From the NCBI GenBank assembly GCA_028565635.1, contig JAOXYB010106492.1, positions 1 to 21,057 of the forward strand: a stretch of DNA of 21,057 nt, given 5' to 3'. The stretch comes from Phoronis ovalis. Taxonomy: Eukaryota > Phoronida > Phoronidae. The notes beneath the pieces are model-generated. The model saw nothing but the letters and a program-made list of their open reading frames with translations, did no database searches and was not told where the DNA came from. Below, in pieces: positions 7,901 through 17,855 of this stretch (position 1 is its first letter; each line of letters opens with the position of its first letter). The position numbers were made by a program, and so were the translations under genes.

Positions 7901-10900
7901 TTCTTACTATTTTCTCACATTTTTTTAACGCTCTTTAACCCATCTTCTTATTCAGTGGGACTACCTGAAGATTTTATTGAAGCCTTGGAGAAAGCTGAAA
8001 GTGGAAAACGCAAAGTTTCCCTAAAGTATCCACACTATTTTCCCTGCATGAAGAAAGCACGTAATCCTGAAACGAGAAAGAAGCTAGAAATTGCATTCAA
8101 TTCTAGGTAGATCATACAATTTTCACTCACATATACATTTCTTTGGGGTTTCCTCTGTTGCTTTTGTGGTTGTAAACTGAAAATAATAAACATAAATAGG
8201 AGCCTACATTTGTCATTTTTTCTGTTAATTTTCGGAAGTTTTTCAGGTACGGTCTTTAATTCTCTCTGATAAGGAAATATTTCTCAAAGTGTTGTTTAAT
8301 ATCAACCGCATCTGTGGCAGCTGTTACCAGTAATCCAATTGCTACTTACTCTGGTCAATAATGTTTCGAATTCAGTCACAGTTTTCGAAAGCATGAACTA
8401 AATTTTTAACATCAGGCACCAGTTCACATGACAAACCTGTAGAAAATAGATAAAGAATTTCTCAATGTATGTTATAAATCTGTAATGAAGCAATTCTATG
8501 TTTAGATGTATTAAAGAAAATACTGCCATTCTGGAAGAACTTGTGGAACTACGACAGAAGGTAAGTAACTGTTATGTAAAGGAATGTGGCATCATACTCA
8601 TCTGTGCATGTATGGAATCTTTCTTCATTTCTATACTTCTTCTCTGGCAAACATTGTAACTTATAACATAGTTTTTTGTCTTGCCAGTGAAGCAGAATAT
8701 GAGACACATGTATCGTTTTAAGATATAATTATAATTAATAATCTGAAATTAACTTTTTAGTCGATCCAGTATGGCTGACTGGTGACCAGGTTTGTTCCAC
8801 AGGAGAGAAATATGATTCCATGGAATTCATACATAAAATATATTGAGAGACATTCAGAATTTTACTCTTTAGATGTCACCAGCTAACAAGATTTTTTGCT
8901 TATTCAGTCACCTTTACTATAGTAAGACCATAGAATTTCATGTGCCCCAAGTGCAATTGCCTGTTGCAAAATGGTAGAGGCTTGATGTTATCTTTAGCCA
9001 CCTACTGGCACAGTTGCTAAAAAACCTTGTATTATTTTATTGCATCTGTAGACTAGAAAGATTTCCATCAGTCAGTTAGACATAAGATTTAATATTGTTT
9101 GTATTTTTCTTATTTGCAGAAAGCTGATTTGCTAGGTTTTGACACACATGCTGCTTATGTGTTGGATATGCGTATGGCTAAACAACCTGAAGCTGTCTCA
9201 ATATTCTTGAAGGATTTGGCAGAAAAATTACAACTTCTAAAAAAGCAGGAGATGGATTTGTTCTTAGAGTACAAGAAGGAAGAGGTAATATAATTTGGAA
9301 CTGAATATGTATAATCAAAGCCTTTCACAAGTTCTCTGATCTTTCTATAATTTATTAATACATTTAATTCATGCTGTTTGGTGCAAAACAATGGGTATTT
9401 TCAATTATGAATTACACTTTTTATTTCAATGAAAAGATGTTGTTGGTGATGTGCACCTGAACCCTTAAATTAACTGTTGTTTCCTATGTTGATGTCTGTG
9501 TGTATGTTGCAGACTTATTCTAATTTAAGCACATGATAGAAAATGTCGCCCTCTACTTCAACAACCTGACTTCAACAGTATGGGAGCATGCAGAATGCAG
9601 TCTGTACCTGTTAATCTGCTGAAAATGAGAATAAATGATTTTGTTTATATGCATTGTATTAACATTCTGTTTATTGTAAGCACCCTTGAACTTGGTGTGC
9701 CTCTTTAGAAATTTGCTTTTTCTTTTAAGTGTGAGACATATGGCTATGACTTTGATGGTAAAATTCACATGTGGGACATGCGGTATTATATGACAATGTC
9801 TGAAGAAAAAAAATATGCTGTTGATCAGAATAAGCTGAAAGAATACTTTCCTATGGAAGTGGTTACAAAAGGTCTTCTTGATATTTATCAGGTACATTTT
9901 CTTGCAAACTGAAAGTACAAAACATTGCCTACTATAAAACTGTCTGAACTCTTATTTTATAGCTATCATTTTATATTATTGTTCACAATATTTAGCATAC
10001 GAAGGGGTTTTAAACTAGGCATGTAAATGTGAAGATGCCACTTAAATGGTATGCATAATCTTTACCAACATTTAAATTAAATGTATTTTATGGATGAAAT
10101 TTTTTCGTAATACCATTGGTTGATAAAACTGTTAGATGCTTTAGATTAAGGTTGATTACATTTTCTTTTGAGATACCGTGAACATAGGATGTATAGTTGT
10201 ATAGTGTTTCATTGATGCTTATAAAGCTTACTTTTGTAGGAATTACTTGGGCTGAAATATGAACAAATATCCGATCCTGAAGTCTGGCATGAAGATGTCA
10301 CACTGGTAAAAAATACGTCTTTTGTTTTGCCTTGTTTTATTTTAATAAACTTAAATGTTTATGAACATGAAATGTAGTATTTATTGCTTTGTTAGTAGGT
10401 TTGAAGAACTGTGAATACTAACATTTTAACATAATGCAAGTTGTTAAGATGACAAAGAATCATTAAATCGTTTAGAGAATAAATTTCAAGATTTACAGTT
10501 TGCCTATGAAAAGGAAAAATCAGTTATCTCACATTTTCTTTAAAAACACTGTATATTCCTGTACTCGAGGGAGATTGAAGTAGTGGGTGTACGACTTGTA
10601 GGAATGGACCAAAATATGTTTACTGTGCTCCATAATATTTTGAACAGTACAGCCTAGAGATGATAACTGTCCAATTGTTTTCAAAGTCATTTTATTTTGC
10701 AGTGGAAGGTTACCGACCAATCTTCAGGAGTTCTTCTTGGATACTTCTACCTTGATCTGTTCCCACGAGAGGGAAAATATGGCCATGCTGCATGTTTTGG
10801 ATTACAGGTACTGAATTGTAGCATCATGTTGTTGCAATATGGCATGATAAATAAATTTGTTAAACAACAGAACTTGTACAACTAGGAGAGAACAATCGCT

Positions 10901-13900
10901 GTAAGCATGCAAAGAAAACTTGACAGTGTCTGCTTTTAGTTTGGTGTCCCAATACTCGAATGTTCCATCGACAAGGTTGATCGAAATCTCGTAAATGTTT
11001 TTGCAATCAATATTCACTATCCTGCTAGAAAAGCCTGTAGATTTATTAAATATGAGTATGGACATTTTTAACTTGAAAATCATCAATAGGAAAACACCAG
11101 TTTCTGGTTCTGGGTCAGTAAATTGACATGATATCAAATTCAAAACCCACACAGGGTGTTTCTTTTATGCCTTGTGTATTAACCAGAGAGTTATCACTGT
11201 ATTCAAGAAAAAATGACTGGGGTGGTTTATGGGAGTATCTCTGTGGAAGATCATTTTAGAGTCATTATTATTAAATGGGATCAATTTGTAATGCTGGTGG
11301 GTTATGAAAAAGTGCCGACCTAGATTCCAAAAGTATTTTTTCTTGTAATCTCCAAAAAACTACCACATATGTATATAAATCATCTTAAATTTTCTAGCCT
11401 GGTTGCTTACTACCTGATGGAAGCCGTCAAGTTGCTGTAGCAGCAATGGTGGCCAATTTTAGCAAACCCACAGCCAACCAGCCATCTCTGCTTACCCACG
11501 ATGAAGTGGAAACATATTTTCATGAATTTGGTCACGTTATGCATCAGATTTGTGCTAAGACTGATTTTGCTTTATTCAGGTACACTATATATTAGAAAAA
11601 TTGCTTGAGGGTTACATAACTCTCATAATTATAAAAGTTTAAAATTTTAACCTTATTTGCATTTGTTTAAGTGATTTCGAGCCCACATTACTGAAATTTT
11701 GTTGCATAACATCATCCAGTAATAATTCTGATAATTTAATATTATGCTTTTATCATTGGAATTAACCCTGTGGTAAACTATTGAAGATCAGTCCTCTACA
11801 GTTTTCAATCAGACACATTTGTTGTTTTAGAAATCCTGTTTACTACCTATAGAAATTGGTTGCATAGCTTCCTGATTGTGGTTTATTTTGACCAATATCG
11901 ATTGTTGCCTTCATACAAATTTAATTATTTTTATAGTGGAACCCATGTGGAAAGAGATTTTGTTGAAGCCCCGTCACAGATGCTTGAGAACTGGTGTTGG
12001 GAAAAGGAACCATTGAATCGCATGTCAGCGCACTACAAGGACAATACACCTCTCCCTGATGGCATGTTACAAACTCTGCTGAAATCGCGTACTGCAAATG
12101 CAGGAGTGTTCAATCTACGACAGATTCTTCTAGGTTCATTTGATCAGAAAATTCATACTTCTGCAAAGGTAAGTAAATGGTTTTGCCCGAAGCAATATTT
12201 CTCCTATTTTTTGCTACATATTTCATTTTGTATTTTAAGACATTTTTATGAAGTACCTCATGTTGTGGTGGCTCAGGTGGTTGGTGCCGAGCTGCAAATT
12301 GAAAGGTTGTAGGTTCGAATCCCGCATGGGTCATTAGTGATTGTGTTCTTAAGCAAGACACTTTATCCTCATTTGCTTCTCTCCACCCAAGTGTCAAAAA
12401 TGGGTACCAGTATTTATAACATTGGGATGTGCGATAGACTACCATCCTATCCAGGCAGAGTACACTCTGAGTCGCTTAATGCTACTGAAACCGGTATAAG
12501 CCCCGGCCTGATGGGCCAAAAATGGTAAGGAACAGACTTTACTTCACTTGCTACCTCATTTCCGGGTCATTTCAGGCAATACTCAGAAGTTTTATTTGCG
12601 TTGGCTACAGATAATATTAAAATACATAAATAACAATAAAATATTTTAAAAGTCATGAATAGTTTTATTTTAAAAAGATAGTTGCATACATCTTTGCTTC
12701 ACGGCAGTAGTGAAAACGAAAACCTTTCAAATCATTTCTTAACACTCTGTATGGCATATTCTCATGTTATTATGATTGCTCTCTTGATGTTATAGGCTGA
12801 TACTGCTGCTGTGTATTCAGAATTCTCGGAAAAAATATTGGGTATTCCAGCTACTTCAGGTACCAACATGTCTGCTGCATTTGGTCATCTTGCGGGTGGT
12901 TATGATGCACAATACTATGGCTATTTGGTACGTTATGTGGTTTTATTTGGTAATTTAGGACTTGAATGCCCGATTCTACATTAAAGGGCATGCTTGGTAA
13001 GATGTAGGTAATGCCAGTTGAAAGGAATGGACTTATGTTCAATAAAATTTGCCAATGGAATAAAATTTAACAAGTACAGTAATATGTTTAGAAAGAAAAT
13101 GTTTTCTATTATGCTGCCTCTAGTTTTTCAGTTCCTAAAAATTTTGAAAAGTGCAATAACTTGTATACAAAGAAATAGTTGTCTGCTACACTGCTTCAGC
13201 TAAATGCTTTCAAGTCGATGTAATATAAGTGTAGTTCAGAGATATTTTTGTGTCAAAATAAAATATGAACTTGCCTCTATTCCTGTGTATCACTCCACAC
13301 GTCATTAACCAGAAATATCCTGAAGAAGTCTCTGTGGTTATGTAATATAAATTATAGAACTCTTTTGCTTTTAGTGGAGTGAAGTGTTCAGTATGGACAT
13401 GTTCCACTCTCGCTTTAAAAAGGAAGGTGTCATGAGTCCTAAGGTTGGCATGGATTACAGACGTTACATTCTACAACCAGGCGGTTCACTGGTAAGTTGT
13501 TTTTGAAAGCGGTAAAAGTAAAATAAGAATTTAAAAAAACACAAATGCAGACTATTGGATGGTTTTATATTCAAACATATCTGCATTCTTACTAATTTGA
13601 CATTAGGAATTAGTTTTAAAAATATTTAAAAGCAACAAAACAAGTAGCTTCTGATTTCTTATTAAAATTCAGTGTAGCTTTCTAACCCCAGATGGCGCCT
13701 GTGTCAGCATACACCTGTGTTTGTACCTTTAGCAGTCTGCACAGCAGGAAGGTGTCATTAGGTTTGTTTATTCTTCTGGCTAAGATATTTATATCTACAC
13801 CAGATCAAATTGTATTTCTAAACACCTTTAAACTTGTGCCAGACTTGTGCAAAGACTTTAAAGGCATAAAATCAGTAACTAGAATATTATGGTCAGTTCT

Positions 13901-15001
13901 GCCATTCATAGATTTTCCTTCATAGATTATTATTTACATAATCACCCAGCTGGATTGTCCAGCTGATCCACTGTTTACCTAATCTGTAATTTATTTGTCT
14001 TGAAGTTTCAGTAAATTCCATATAAGTTGGAAAGTAATAAATAATCTACGAAAAATGATAATATTATTAAGTTTAAATATTTTTTTATGTACAAAACATT
14101 CACTGCCTTTTTTACTTTGCAAGTGTAGAAAGCATTCAGAGCCAACCTTCCTACTACACAGTTGAATGCTAAATTTCTTTTTACAAGCTATGGACAAACT
14201 GGTCTTCTTTTTAAAAGCAAAATTGATTACATGTTTTTGCACAACTCTGGAAAAACATACAAAATGTATTACCCAGGTTAATTATTATGTACTGATAAAA
14301 ATATTAGCTATGAACTAGATAAAGTGCCAATGCACTGAATACTCGGATGGTATGGTTTTCAAATTTGTATTTGTTTTATGAATTTATATATTCTGATTTG
14401 TTAATCAAAATTATACATAACCATATATAACCATTTGTGCTGATTGTAATACTATTAATCGAGTAGTCCTCTTAGATCAGGCTCGCTATTATTTTGCTAG
14501 ATAAGTTACATATAAATGGATATAGAAACCATGAATTTTGTAGATTTGAAAAGACTAAAACTGGCTGCTTTAAAACAAAAGTTAGGAAACTTTGTAAATA
14601 GTTTTAAGATATCCAGCTTATTATAAAAAGTAATACATACTACAAACAGAAATATTTTTTAAATCTAGTTAATTGCATCAACGACTACTGCATGTATGTG
14701 AAGTCAAAAATGTTCTGCCAAACATTCAGCTGTTAGAAATTAATGCATACTAGAACCATTATACAATTTACCTTTCATTCAATAAATCTGTCTGTCTGTC
14801 AGATGAAAGTTGAATTTAATAAGAATTAATTTACAGAGTTTAAGTTTGGTTTGCTTTTGCATGTGTTCAAATTCACTGTCTTTATAAACTCAAATTTAAA
14901 TTTCGATTTTTTTATAGGATGCTGCTGACATGTTGAAAAACTTCTTGGGTCGAGAACCTCAAAAAGAAGCCTTCCTGCTCAGTAAAGGTTTGCAAGTATG
15001 A
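4577..15001 (+). CDS. THOP1: Thimet oligopeptidase/neurolysin-type M3 zinc peptidase, whole gene, 15 coding exons
   Basis: Joining 15 exons bounded by GT-AG introns gives one open frame of 2,196 nt, 731 residues. The product belongs to peptidase family M3, which cleaves short peptides (about 6-17 residues) such as neuropeptides and antigenic fragments in cytosol and mitochondria. Seen directly: HEFGH at residues 525-529 (zinc ligands His525 and His529, general base Glu526), third ligand Glu554 in a DFVEAPSQ motif, and a [14 protein letters not shown] segment with His652, Tyr661 and Tyr664, the counterparts of the substrate-contact residues of human THOP1. Numbering runs 52 ahead of human THOP1 from about residue 298 to the end, so the catalytic part is collinear. 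The C-terminus stops at SKGLQV without the extra Cys-containing tail of mammalian THOP1. The N-terminus is longer than THOP1 and resembles the mitochondrial presequence of neurolysin. The gene looks intact. It may be orthologous to the common ancestor of THOP1 and NLN, so the symbol is a best fit. Confidence 0.95.
5289..5520. repeat. Long imperfect inverted repeat in peptidase intron 1
   Basis: The left arm 5289-5349 and the complement of the right arm 5457-5520 share blocks such as CTGGCTGCATAACCCTA / CTGGCTAAATAACCCTA and GCAGAGC...TAGGG, roughly 70 percent overall by eye. A loop of about 107 nt separates them. It is probably another decayed foldback element; no flanking duplication was found. 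Confidence 0.5.
5566..5831. mobile_element. hAT-like MITE remnant in peptidase intron 1
   Basis: The ends are CAGGCGCGGATACA and the complement of TGTATCCGCCCCTG, that is CAGGGGCGGATACA: 13 of 14 match, and of the CAGGGGCGGAT type seen in many hAT-like non-autonomous elements. A clear 8-bp duplication is not visible; only TTGT(G/A) recurs near both ends. The interior has an ACGGTCACGAWTT motif twice. No transposase. Confidence 0.6.
6332..6471 (+). CDS. THOP1: Peptidase exon 2 (residues 117-162, plus split codon)
   Basis: It follows the acceptor TTTGTAG and encodes [15 protein letters not shown] through [12 protein letters not shown], matching the N-terminal helical domain of THOP1/NLN (the FPQHVS and ADKKLSEFDVEM region). 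It ends in phase 2 (AG) before GTAAGA; Ser163 is completed by the first base of exon 3. The last part of this exon with its donor is partly duplicated in the following intron. Confidence 0.93.
6449..6580 (+). repeat. Tandem duplication of the exon 2 end and its splice donor
   Basis: 6449-6510 and 6522-6580 are two aligned copies, period about 73 nt. Both contain TTTTGATGYAGAAATGAG, then KTAAGATT, then a TTTC(A/G)AGTTAT stretch and an end in CAG. The first copy holds the true exon 2 end and donor (AG|GTAAGA); in the second the donor has become GAGTTAAG. Confidence 0.75.
7056..7180 (+). CDS. THOP1: Peptidase exon 3 (residues 163-204, plus split codon)
   Basis: The acceptor is TTTTCATAG. The exon encodes [15 protein letters not shown] through [14 protein letters not shown], collinear with the MRED...[14 protein letters not shown] stretch of THOP1. 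A short loop ([13 protein letters not shown]) differs from vertebrate members. It ends in phase 1 (G) before a strong GTAAGT donor; the Gly is completed by GC of exon 4. Confidence 0.93.
7390..7521 (+). CDS. THOP1: Peptidase exon 4 (residues 205-248, plus split codon)
   Basis: The acceptor TATTTTTAG precedes [17 protein letters not shown] through [16 protein letters not shown] and FTDDEL, the family's GLHLP and CIDFNKNLNED region. The next exon needs a phase-1 end. Two donors fit: A|GTGGGT after 7521, giving DDELMGLPED with family length, and A|GTTTTA after 7530, which would add three residues. The first was chosen because it matches ELGGLPEDF in length. A stronger-looking GTTAAG at 7526 is in the wrong phase. 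Confidence 0.85.
7956..8106 (+). CDS. THOP1: Peptidase exon 5 (residues 249-298, plus split codon)
   Basis: A pyrimidine-rich acceptor ending TTCAG precedes [17 protein letters not shown], then [14 protein letters not shown] and a PETRKK segment ending AFNS. The LKYPHYFP block is a strongly conserved M3 signature. It ends AG before GTAGAT (phase 2). Ser298 replaces the Cys that human THOP1 has here (Cys246). Confidence 0.94.
8506..8560 (+). CDS. THOP1: Peptidase exon 6, 55-nt microexon (residues 299-317)
   Basis: The acceptor is TATGTTTAG and the donor GTAAGT. It encodes R (split) and then [18 protein letters not shown], matching RCKEEN...L.LR of the family. Cys300 is the counterpart of human THOP1 Cys248, and Thr305 replaces Cys253, as in neurolysin. 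It ends in phase 0. Exact fit of frame and homology on both sides confirms the small exon. Confidence 0.92.
9120..9284 (+). CDS. THOP1: Peptidase exon 7 (residues 318-372)
   Basis: The acceptor is TTATTTGCAG and the donor GTAATA, phase 0 at both ends. It encodes [32 protein letters not shown] and a charged helix ending LEYKKEE. THADYVLEMNMAK is the matching block in THOP1/NLN. Confidence 0.94.
9730..9891 (+). CDS. THOP1: Peptidase exon 8 (residues 373-426)
   Basis: After the pyrimidine tract TTTTCTTTTAAG the frame reads [21 protein letters not shown], then [15 protein letters not shown] and [11 protein letters not shown], all close to THOP1 and NLN. It is phase 0 at both ends, with donor GTACAT. 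The antisense strand is also open over this exon, but without similarity. Confidence 0.95.
10240..10305 (+). CDS. THOP1: Peptidase exon 9 (residues 427-448)
   Basis: A 66-nt exon with acceptor CTTTTGTAG and donor GTAAAA, phase 0 at both ends. It encodes [12 protein letters not shown] and [10 protein letters not shown], matching the ELLGL...WHEDV segment of the family. The junction to exon 10 gives VTL-WKVTD, where vertebrates have a Tyr in place of the Trp. Confidence 0.92.
10703..10807 (+). CDS. THOP1: Peptidase exon 10 (residues 449-483)
   Basis: The acceptor is TTATTTTGCAG and the donor GTACTG. It encodes [13 protein letters not shown], then [16 protein letters not shown] and [27 protein letters not shown] is one of the most conserved stretches of the M3A subfamily. 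Phase 0 at both ends. Confidence 0.95.
11398..11579 (+). CDS. THOP1: Peptidase exon 11 with the HEXXH zinc motif (residues 484-543, plus split codon)
   Basis: The acceptor TTTTCTAG precedes [32 protein letters not shown] and [22 protein letters not shown] occupies 11521-11535 (residues 525-529): the two histidines bind the catalytic zinc and the glutamate activates water. No active-site residue is missing. It ends in phase 2 (AG) before GTACAC; the Ser is completed in exon 12. Confidence 0.97.
11937..12168 (+). CDS. THOP1: Peptidase exon 12 with the third zinc ligand (residues 544-621)
   Basis: The acceptor TTTTTATAG precedes [16 protein letters not shown], which carries Glu554 (11965-11967), the third zinc ligand, 29 residues after His525 as in human THOP1. 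It continues [17 protein letters not shown], a [16 protein letters not shown] segment and [11 protein letters not shown]. It ends in phase 0 before GTAAGT. The frame stays open into the intron, which carries a SINE. Confidence 0.96.
12260..12545 (+). mobile_element. tRNA-derived SINE in peptidase intron 12
   Basis: A polymerase III A box (TGGCTCAGGTGG, 12269-12280) and a B box (GGTTCGAATCC, 12312-12322) sit 31 nt apart in a diverged tRNA-like head. A body follows with TTAAGCAAGACACTTTATCC, a CCACCC block and AATGGGTACC, a pattern of invertebrate SINEs with a conserved central domain. It cannot be a functional tRNA: the arms do not pair well. The 3' end is uncertain, near GGAACAGACTTTACTTCAC. 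Same orientation as the host gene. Confidence 0.75.
12796..12927 (+). CDS. THOP1: Peptidase exon 13, substrate-binding tyrosines (residues 622-665)
   Basis: The acceptor is TGTTATAG and the donor GTACGT; phase 0 at both ends. It encodes [31 protein letters not shown] and [13 protein letters not shown]. His652, Tyr661 and Tyr664 correspond to human THOP1 His600, Tyr609 and Tyr612, which position substrate and stabilise the transition state. The family's [16 protein letters not shown] block has Ser and Ala in place of Pro and Thr here. Confidence 0.95.
13375..13491 (+). CDS. THOP1: Peptidase exon 14 (residues 666-704)
   Basis: The acceptor TTGCTTTTAG and donor GTAAGT enclose [31 protein letters not shown] and ILQPGGSL, phase 0 at both ends. 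It matches LWSEVYSMDMF...YR..IL.PGGS of the family. It is followed by the longest intron after intron 1 (1,426 nt). Confidence 0.95.
13492..14917 (+). other. Peptidase intron 14 (1,426 nt)
   Basis: AT-rich, with a short CTGT microsatellite near 14789 and no element ends. A 77-codon plus-strand frame at 13692-13925 has no suitable splice sites or similarity. Nothing else is seen. Confidence 0.7.
14918..15001 (+). CDS. THOP1: Peptidase exon 15, C-terminus and stop (residues 705-731)
   Basis: A strong acceptor (TTTTTTTATAG) precedes [16 protein letters not shown] and [11 protein letters not shown], then TGA at 14999-15001. The family's usual end is F(L/M)xRxPxxxAFLxSxGL. Human THOP1 continues about ten residues further with a Cys-containing tail, which is absent here. 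Confidence 0.95.
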   Translation, partial: DAADMLKNFLGREPQKEAFLLSKGLQV

Positions 15002-15059
15002 AAACAGTTTACGCATTCAAGAAAAATATGGGCCAAAAAATACATGTATATTGTAGTGT

Positions 15060-15232
15060 AATAAAAACATGTATTAACCTTTATTAAATTTATTCTGCTA
15101 TCTCTAGGTGTGTTCTGTACCAAAATGTTATCTAAATCATATTTCAGTTAAAAAGTGAATATACTCATATTTTGTGTCACATACAATAAATCCAGATAAA
15201 TAATGTCTTTCCTATTTTGTTATTTTAATAAA
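15060..15232 (+). terminator. THOP1: Candidate poly(A) signals of the peptidase gene
   Basis: AATAAA hexamers on the plus strand lie at 15060-15065, 15185-15190 and 15227-15232, that is 58 to 226 bases after the stop codon. All are in AT-rich DNA, so which is used cannot be told. The first would give a 3'UTR of under 100 nt. Confidence 0.5.
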
Positions 15233-17406
15233 TAAGGGGAGCTTCAACTTTCCTGTGGCCTTTAGTTAGAAAGATCTTGAATATCCATGTGAAGTTAATG
15301 ATATGCAATGTGAAGTTCAAAAAGCCATTTGCTGCTTGTATCTGTCATGTTTTATTTTGACAAGACACCTTACTGTTATTCCCCATCTGCTTGGAAATTT
15401 ATTATGTACATTTCAAAAACCAAACACTTGTTAAAATCTACAGATCTCATCATACTTCCTATATTCATTCATATTTTGGTGAGAATCATCATCAATATAT
15501 TGTCAATTATTCTTGATCTCCACATCATCAGTTTGCTATAGGTGCAAGCATATTTGGCAGGTAACAATGTGTATTGCTGCTACATGCGAGGGGTAATTTT
15601 TGACCCGAGTATGATGAAAGTTAGACCTGGCAGAGTTAAATGGTACCTCCATTTGGATAGTGTCTCTGTGCTGCACAACACAAGTTGCTAACAGCTAAGA
15701 ACTACCTGTACCCATGATGCTGCTTTTTGTACTTCATTCATGCATGTCATAGTTTGATCCACCCAGCTGCACAGTCGTATGGTTAATCTATTCATTCTTA
15801 AATGGTAAATTTAACTACTGACAATTGAAAAAACAAGATTTTGTTATTTTAAATTTTTTGTTACTTTATTATTTTTTAATAATCTGATAACATTTGTGCA
15901 TAATTAAACACACTTGAATCTAATACAAGTATTGGGTCTACATATCTTACTATCACAGTCAAAATATATTTTTCAAAGATAACTGAGCTTTTTTTACGAA
16001 CATTTAAAATTTACATGCTTCTTTGATCATCATTTATCAAATCTGTAATACAGATATCAGGGATAAACCACATTACCAAAAACATCCATACAGCCAAATC
16101 TAGATGTGCCACATACATAGCTACAACACCAAGATTACATTTCATTGAAACCTACTAGGGTATGTTTTTTTGTCCTGTCACTTGACCCTATTATACCCTA
16201 TCCGGTCTTTTTGTGGAGGACATCACTGAACAGTACTACATAAACCATTGCCTGCACATTTAAGTTCCTCTTCTGAAATGCATAGTACACAGGCAAAGTC
16301 ATTACACAAAGTACATTTGCTACAAAAGTCACTATTGATGACAATACCCAGTGAATGAGAAACAATTTATACACTTTCAAGTTGTGTTAAGGTTCCCAAT
16401 ATACATACAACATGTTTTTCATAATACCAGGTTTTTCACAGGAATACTTAAAATACCAAGTATTTCTCTAGATTACTTAATACTAAAAAAATAGTATTTT
16501 TCATCAAATAATTTACAATAATATTAATAATACAACAGATATAAACATGATTTTTAAATTATTTTACAGAAGCACCCTGAGCACTTGTTCATGAAATATT
16601 TTCGCTCAAGACGTTTTGTATTTTTTTTGGCTTGACACATTATATAAATATACACATGTAATACTCGTAGCTTGAAACAGTTTTGGGTGTTATATGTTAG
16701 TTATGATTATTCCATTCTATAGATATCAATGTCAACAATTTAGACAAAATTGAAATGCTTTACATGTACAGTAGCACAAGTAACAAATGATTCAATGTTC
16801 ACATACATATACAGTAGCATAGCTTCTGTACAGATATGCCATCTAAAAATAAAATGTCTGCTGCCATCAACTAAAACCAACTACTAAATGCATTGCAACA
16901 CAGCACAACATGTTTTCATAACATCTCTCAGCTCTGCAAACGACAATACTTAGTATTTACAAATCACTTTCTTAATACTACTATGTCAGTTTTTGTATAC
17001 AGTAATTATTGGAAACTTAACTTGTTCCCAACTGAATTAATTGTCCTCCTGATCGCAAGTTCAACATACATGTATAAACTACATGCTTACAATGAAAATG
17101 ACATTTGAAACTATACATAAACAACAAATGCAATAATTTATACAAAATAATATAAAATTAAGTTAAATTATCTACTAAGTGTACACTATTACACAACTAC
17201 GACAACAAAGTTGGCGTTCCAGGATGGATAAAAAGAATTCTGGTATTTCAAGAACCCATAACACAGAATTTGTTATCTTTACAAGAAACCATGATTGATA
17301 CCATTGAAGTTTCTTCGTCATCACTGTCACCAGAACACAACACCAACAGTGTATTGCAGAACTGCTAGCACCATATATTTACACTTGCATGGCAAGCTCT
17401 TCAAAG
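15233..17406 (-). other. Convergent 3' interval, likely includes Patched 3'UTR
   Basis: It lies between the peptidase poly(A) signals and the predicted Patched 3'UTR acceptor. Open frames here are short and AT-rich and none looks coding. TACATGTACAGTAGCA and TACATATACAGTAGCA recur about 43 nt apart near 16765 and 16807. If the 3'UTR intron is real, much of this would be transcribed on the minus strand as UTR. Confidence 0.45.
15865..15870 (-). terminator. PTCH1: Candidate distal poly(A) signal of Patched
   Basis: The plus-strand TTTATT here is AATAAA on the minus strand. It lies about 1.5 kb beyond the predicted 3'UTR acceptor and about 630 bases from the last candidate signal of the convergent peptidase gene. 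Such hexamers are frequent in this AT-rich DNA, so it is one candidate only. Confidence 0.3.
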
Positions 17407-17855
17407 CTACAAACAGGAAAACAATCATATAATATGTCCCATCAAACACGCACACTAAAAATTGTGAAAATATTTCAGATTTTGTAACATTAGTCCAGTT
17501 AATTTAGCACTATAATATTATATATATATAAATATAGCATGTAAGCATGGAAATTCAGGACAGTTTGAATTTTTTTTTCCCTTTACAAGTTGTACAAGAA
17601 ATAACCAGAATGCCTTTGATCAATACATACACACATTTTTTATGTGGAAGATGTTTATACTGAATGGAGCCAGAACTGCAGTAAAAGTGGATTAAATGAC
17701 CCAAATGAACCATGACATTTAAACTATTATAATCTTGGCAGGTTCTAGATAACACTGCAAGAGTACATGGTCAAAATATCAATAATACTTGCAATAATAA
17801 CATCACTAGTACAGAAAACTAAGAACCAATTATAATTTTTGTATTTATTGCTTAC
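17407..17855 (-). other. PTCH1: Predicted 3'UTR intron of Patched
   Basis: The donor GTAAGC starts at the base right after the stop codon. On the same strand a strong acceptor, a pyrimidine-rich tract ending CCTGTTTGTAG, ends at 17407. If used, the 449-nt intron lies wholly in the 3'UTR and the mRNA continues from 17406 towards 15,865. If it is not used, an AATAAA on the minus strand at 17849-17844 could end the transcript a few bases after the stop. Confidence 0.5.

Larger units (their letters stand above)
7522..11397 (+). other. Peptidase introns 4 to 10, mostly plain AT-rich sequence
   Basis: The introns are 7522-7955, 8107-8505, 8561-9119, 9285-9729, 9892-10239, 10306-10702 and 10808-11397. 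None shows a clear repeat or a second gene. Intron 10 contains a 116-codon minus-strand frame (11152-10802) that runs into exon 10; it has no recognisable motif and is treated as chance. Confidence 0.7.

Noticed and set aside
12262-12335. Possible tRNA gene
   Set aside because: The A and B boxes are present, but the acceptor and anticodon arms do not pair and the sequence runs on into a SINE body.
12110-12445. Minus-strand frame containing a [14 protein letters not shown] stretch
   Set aside because: This peptide comes from the complement of the tRNA-like head of a SINE, a common false gene call.
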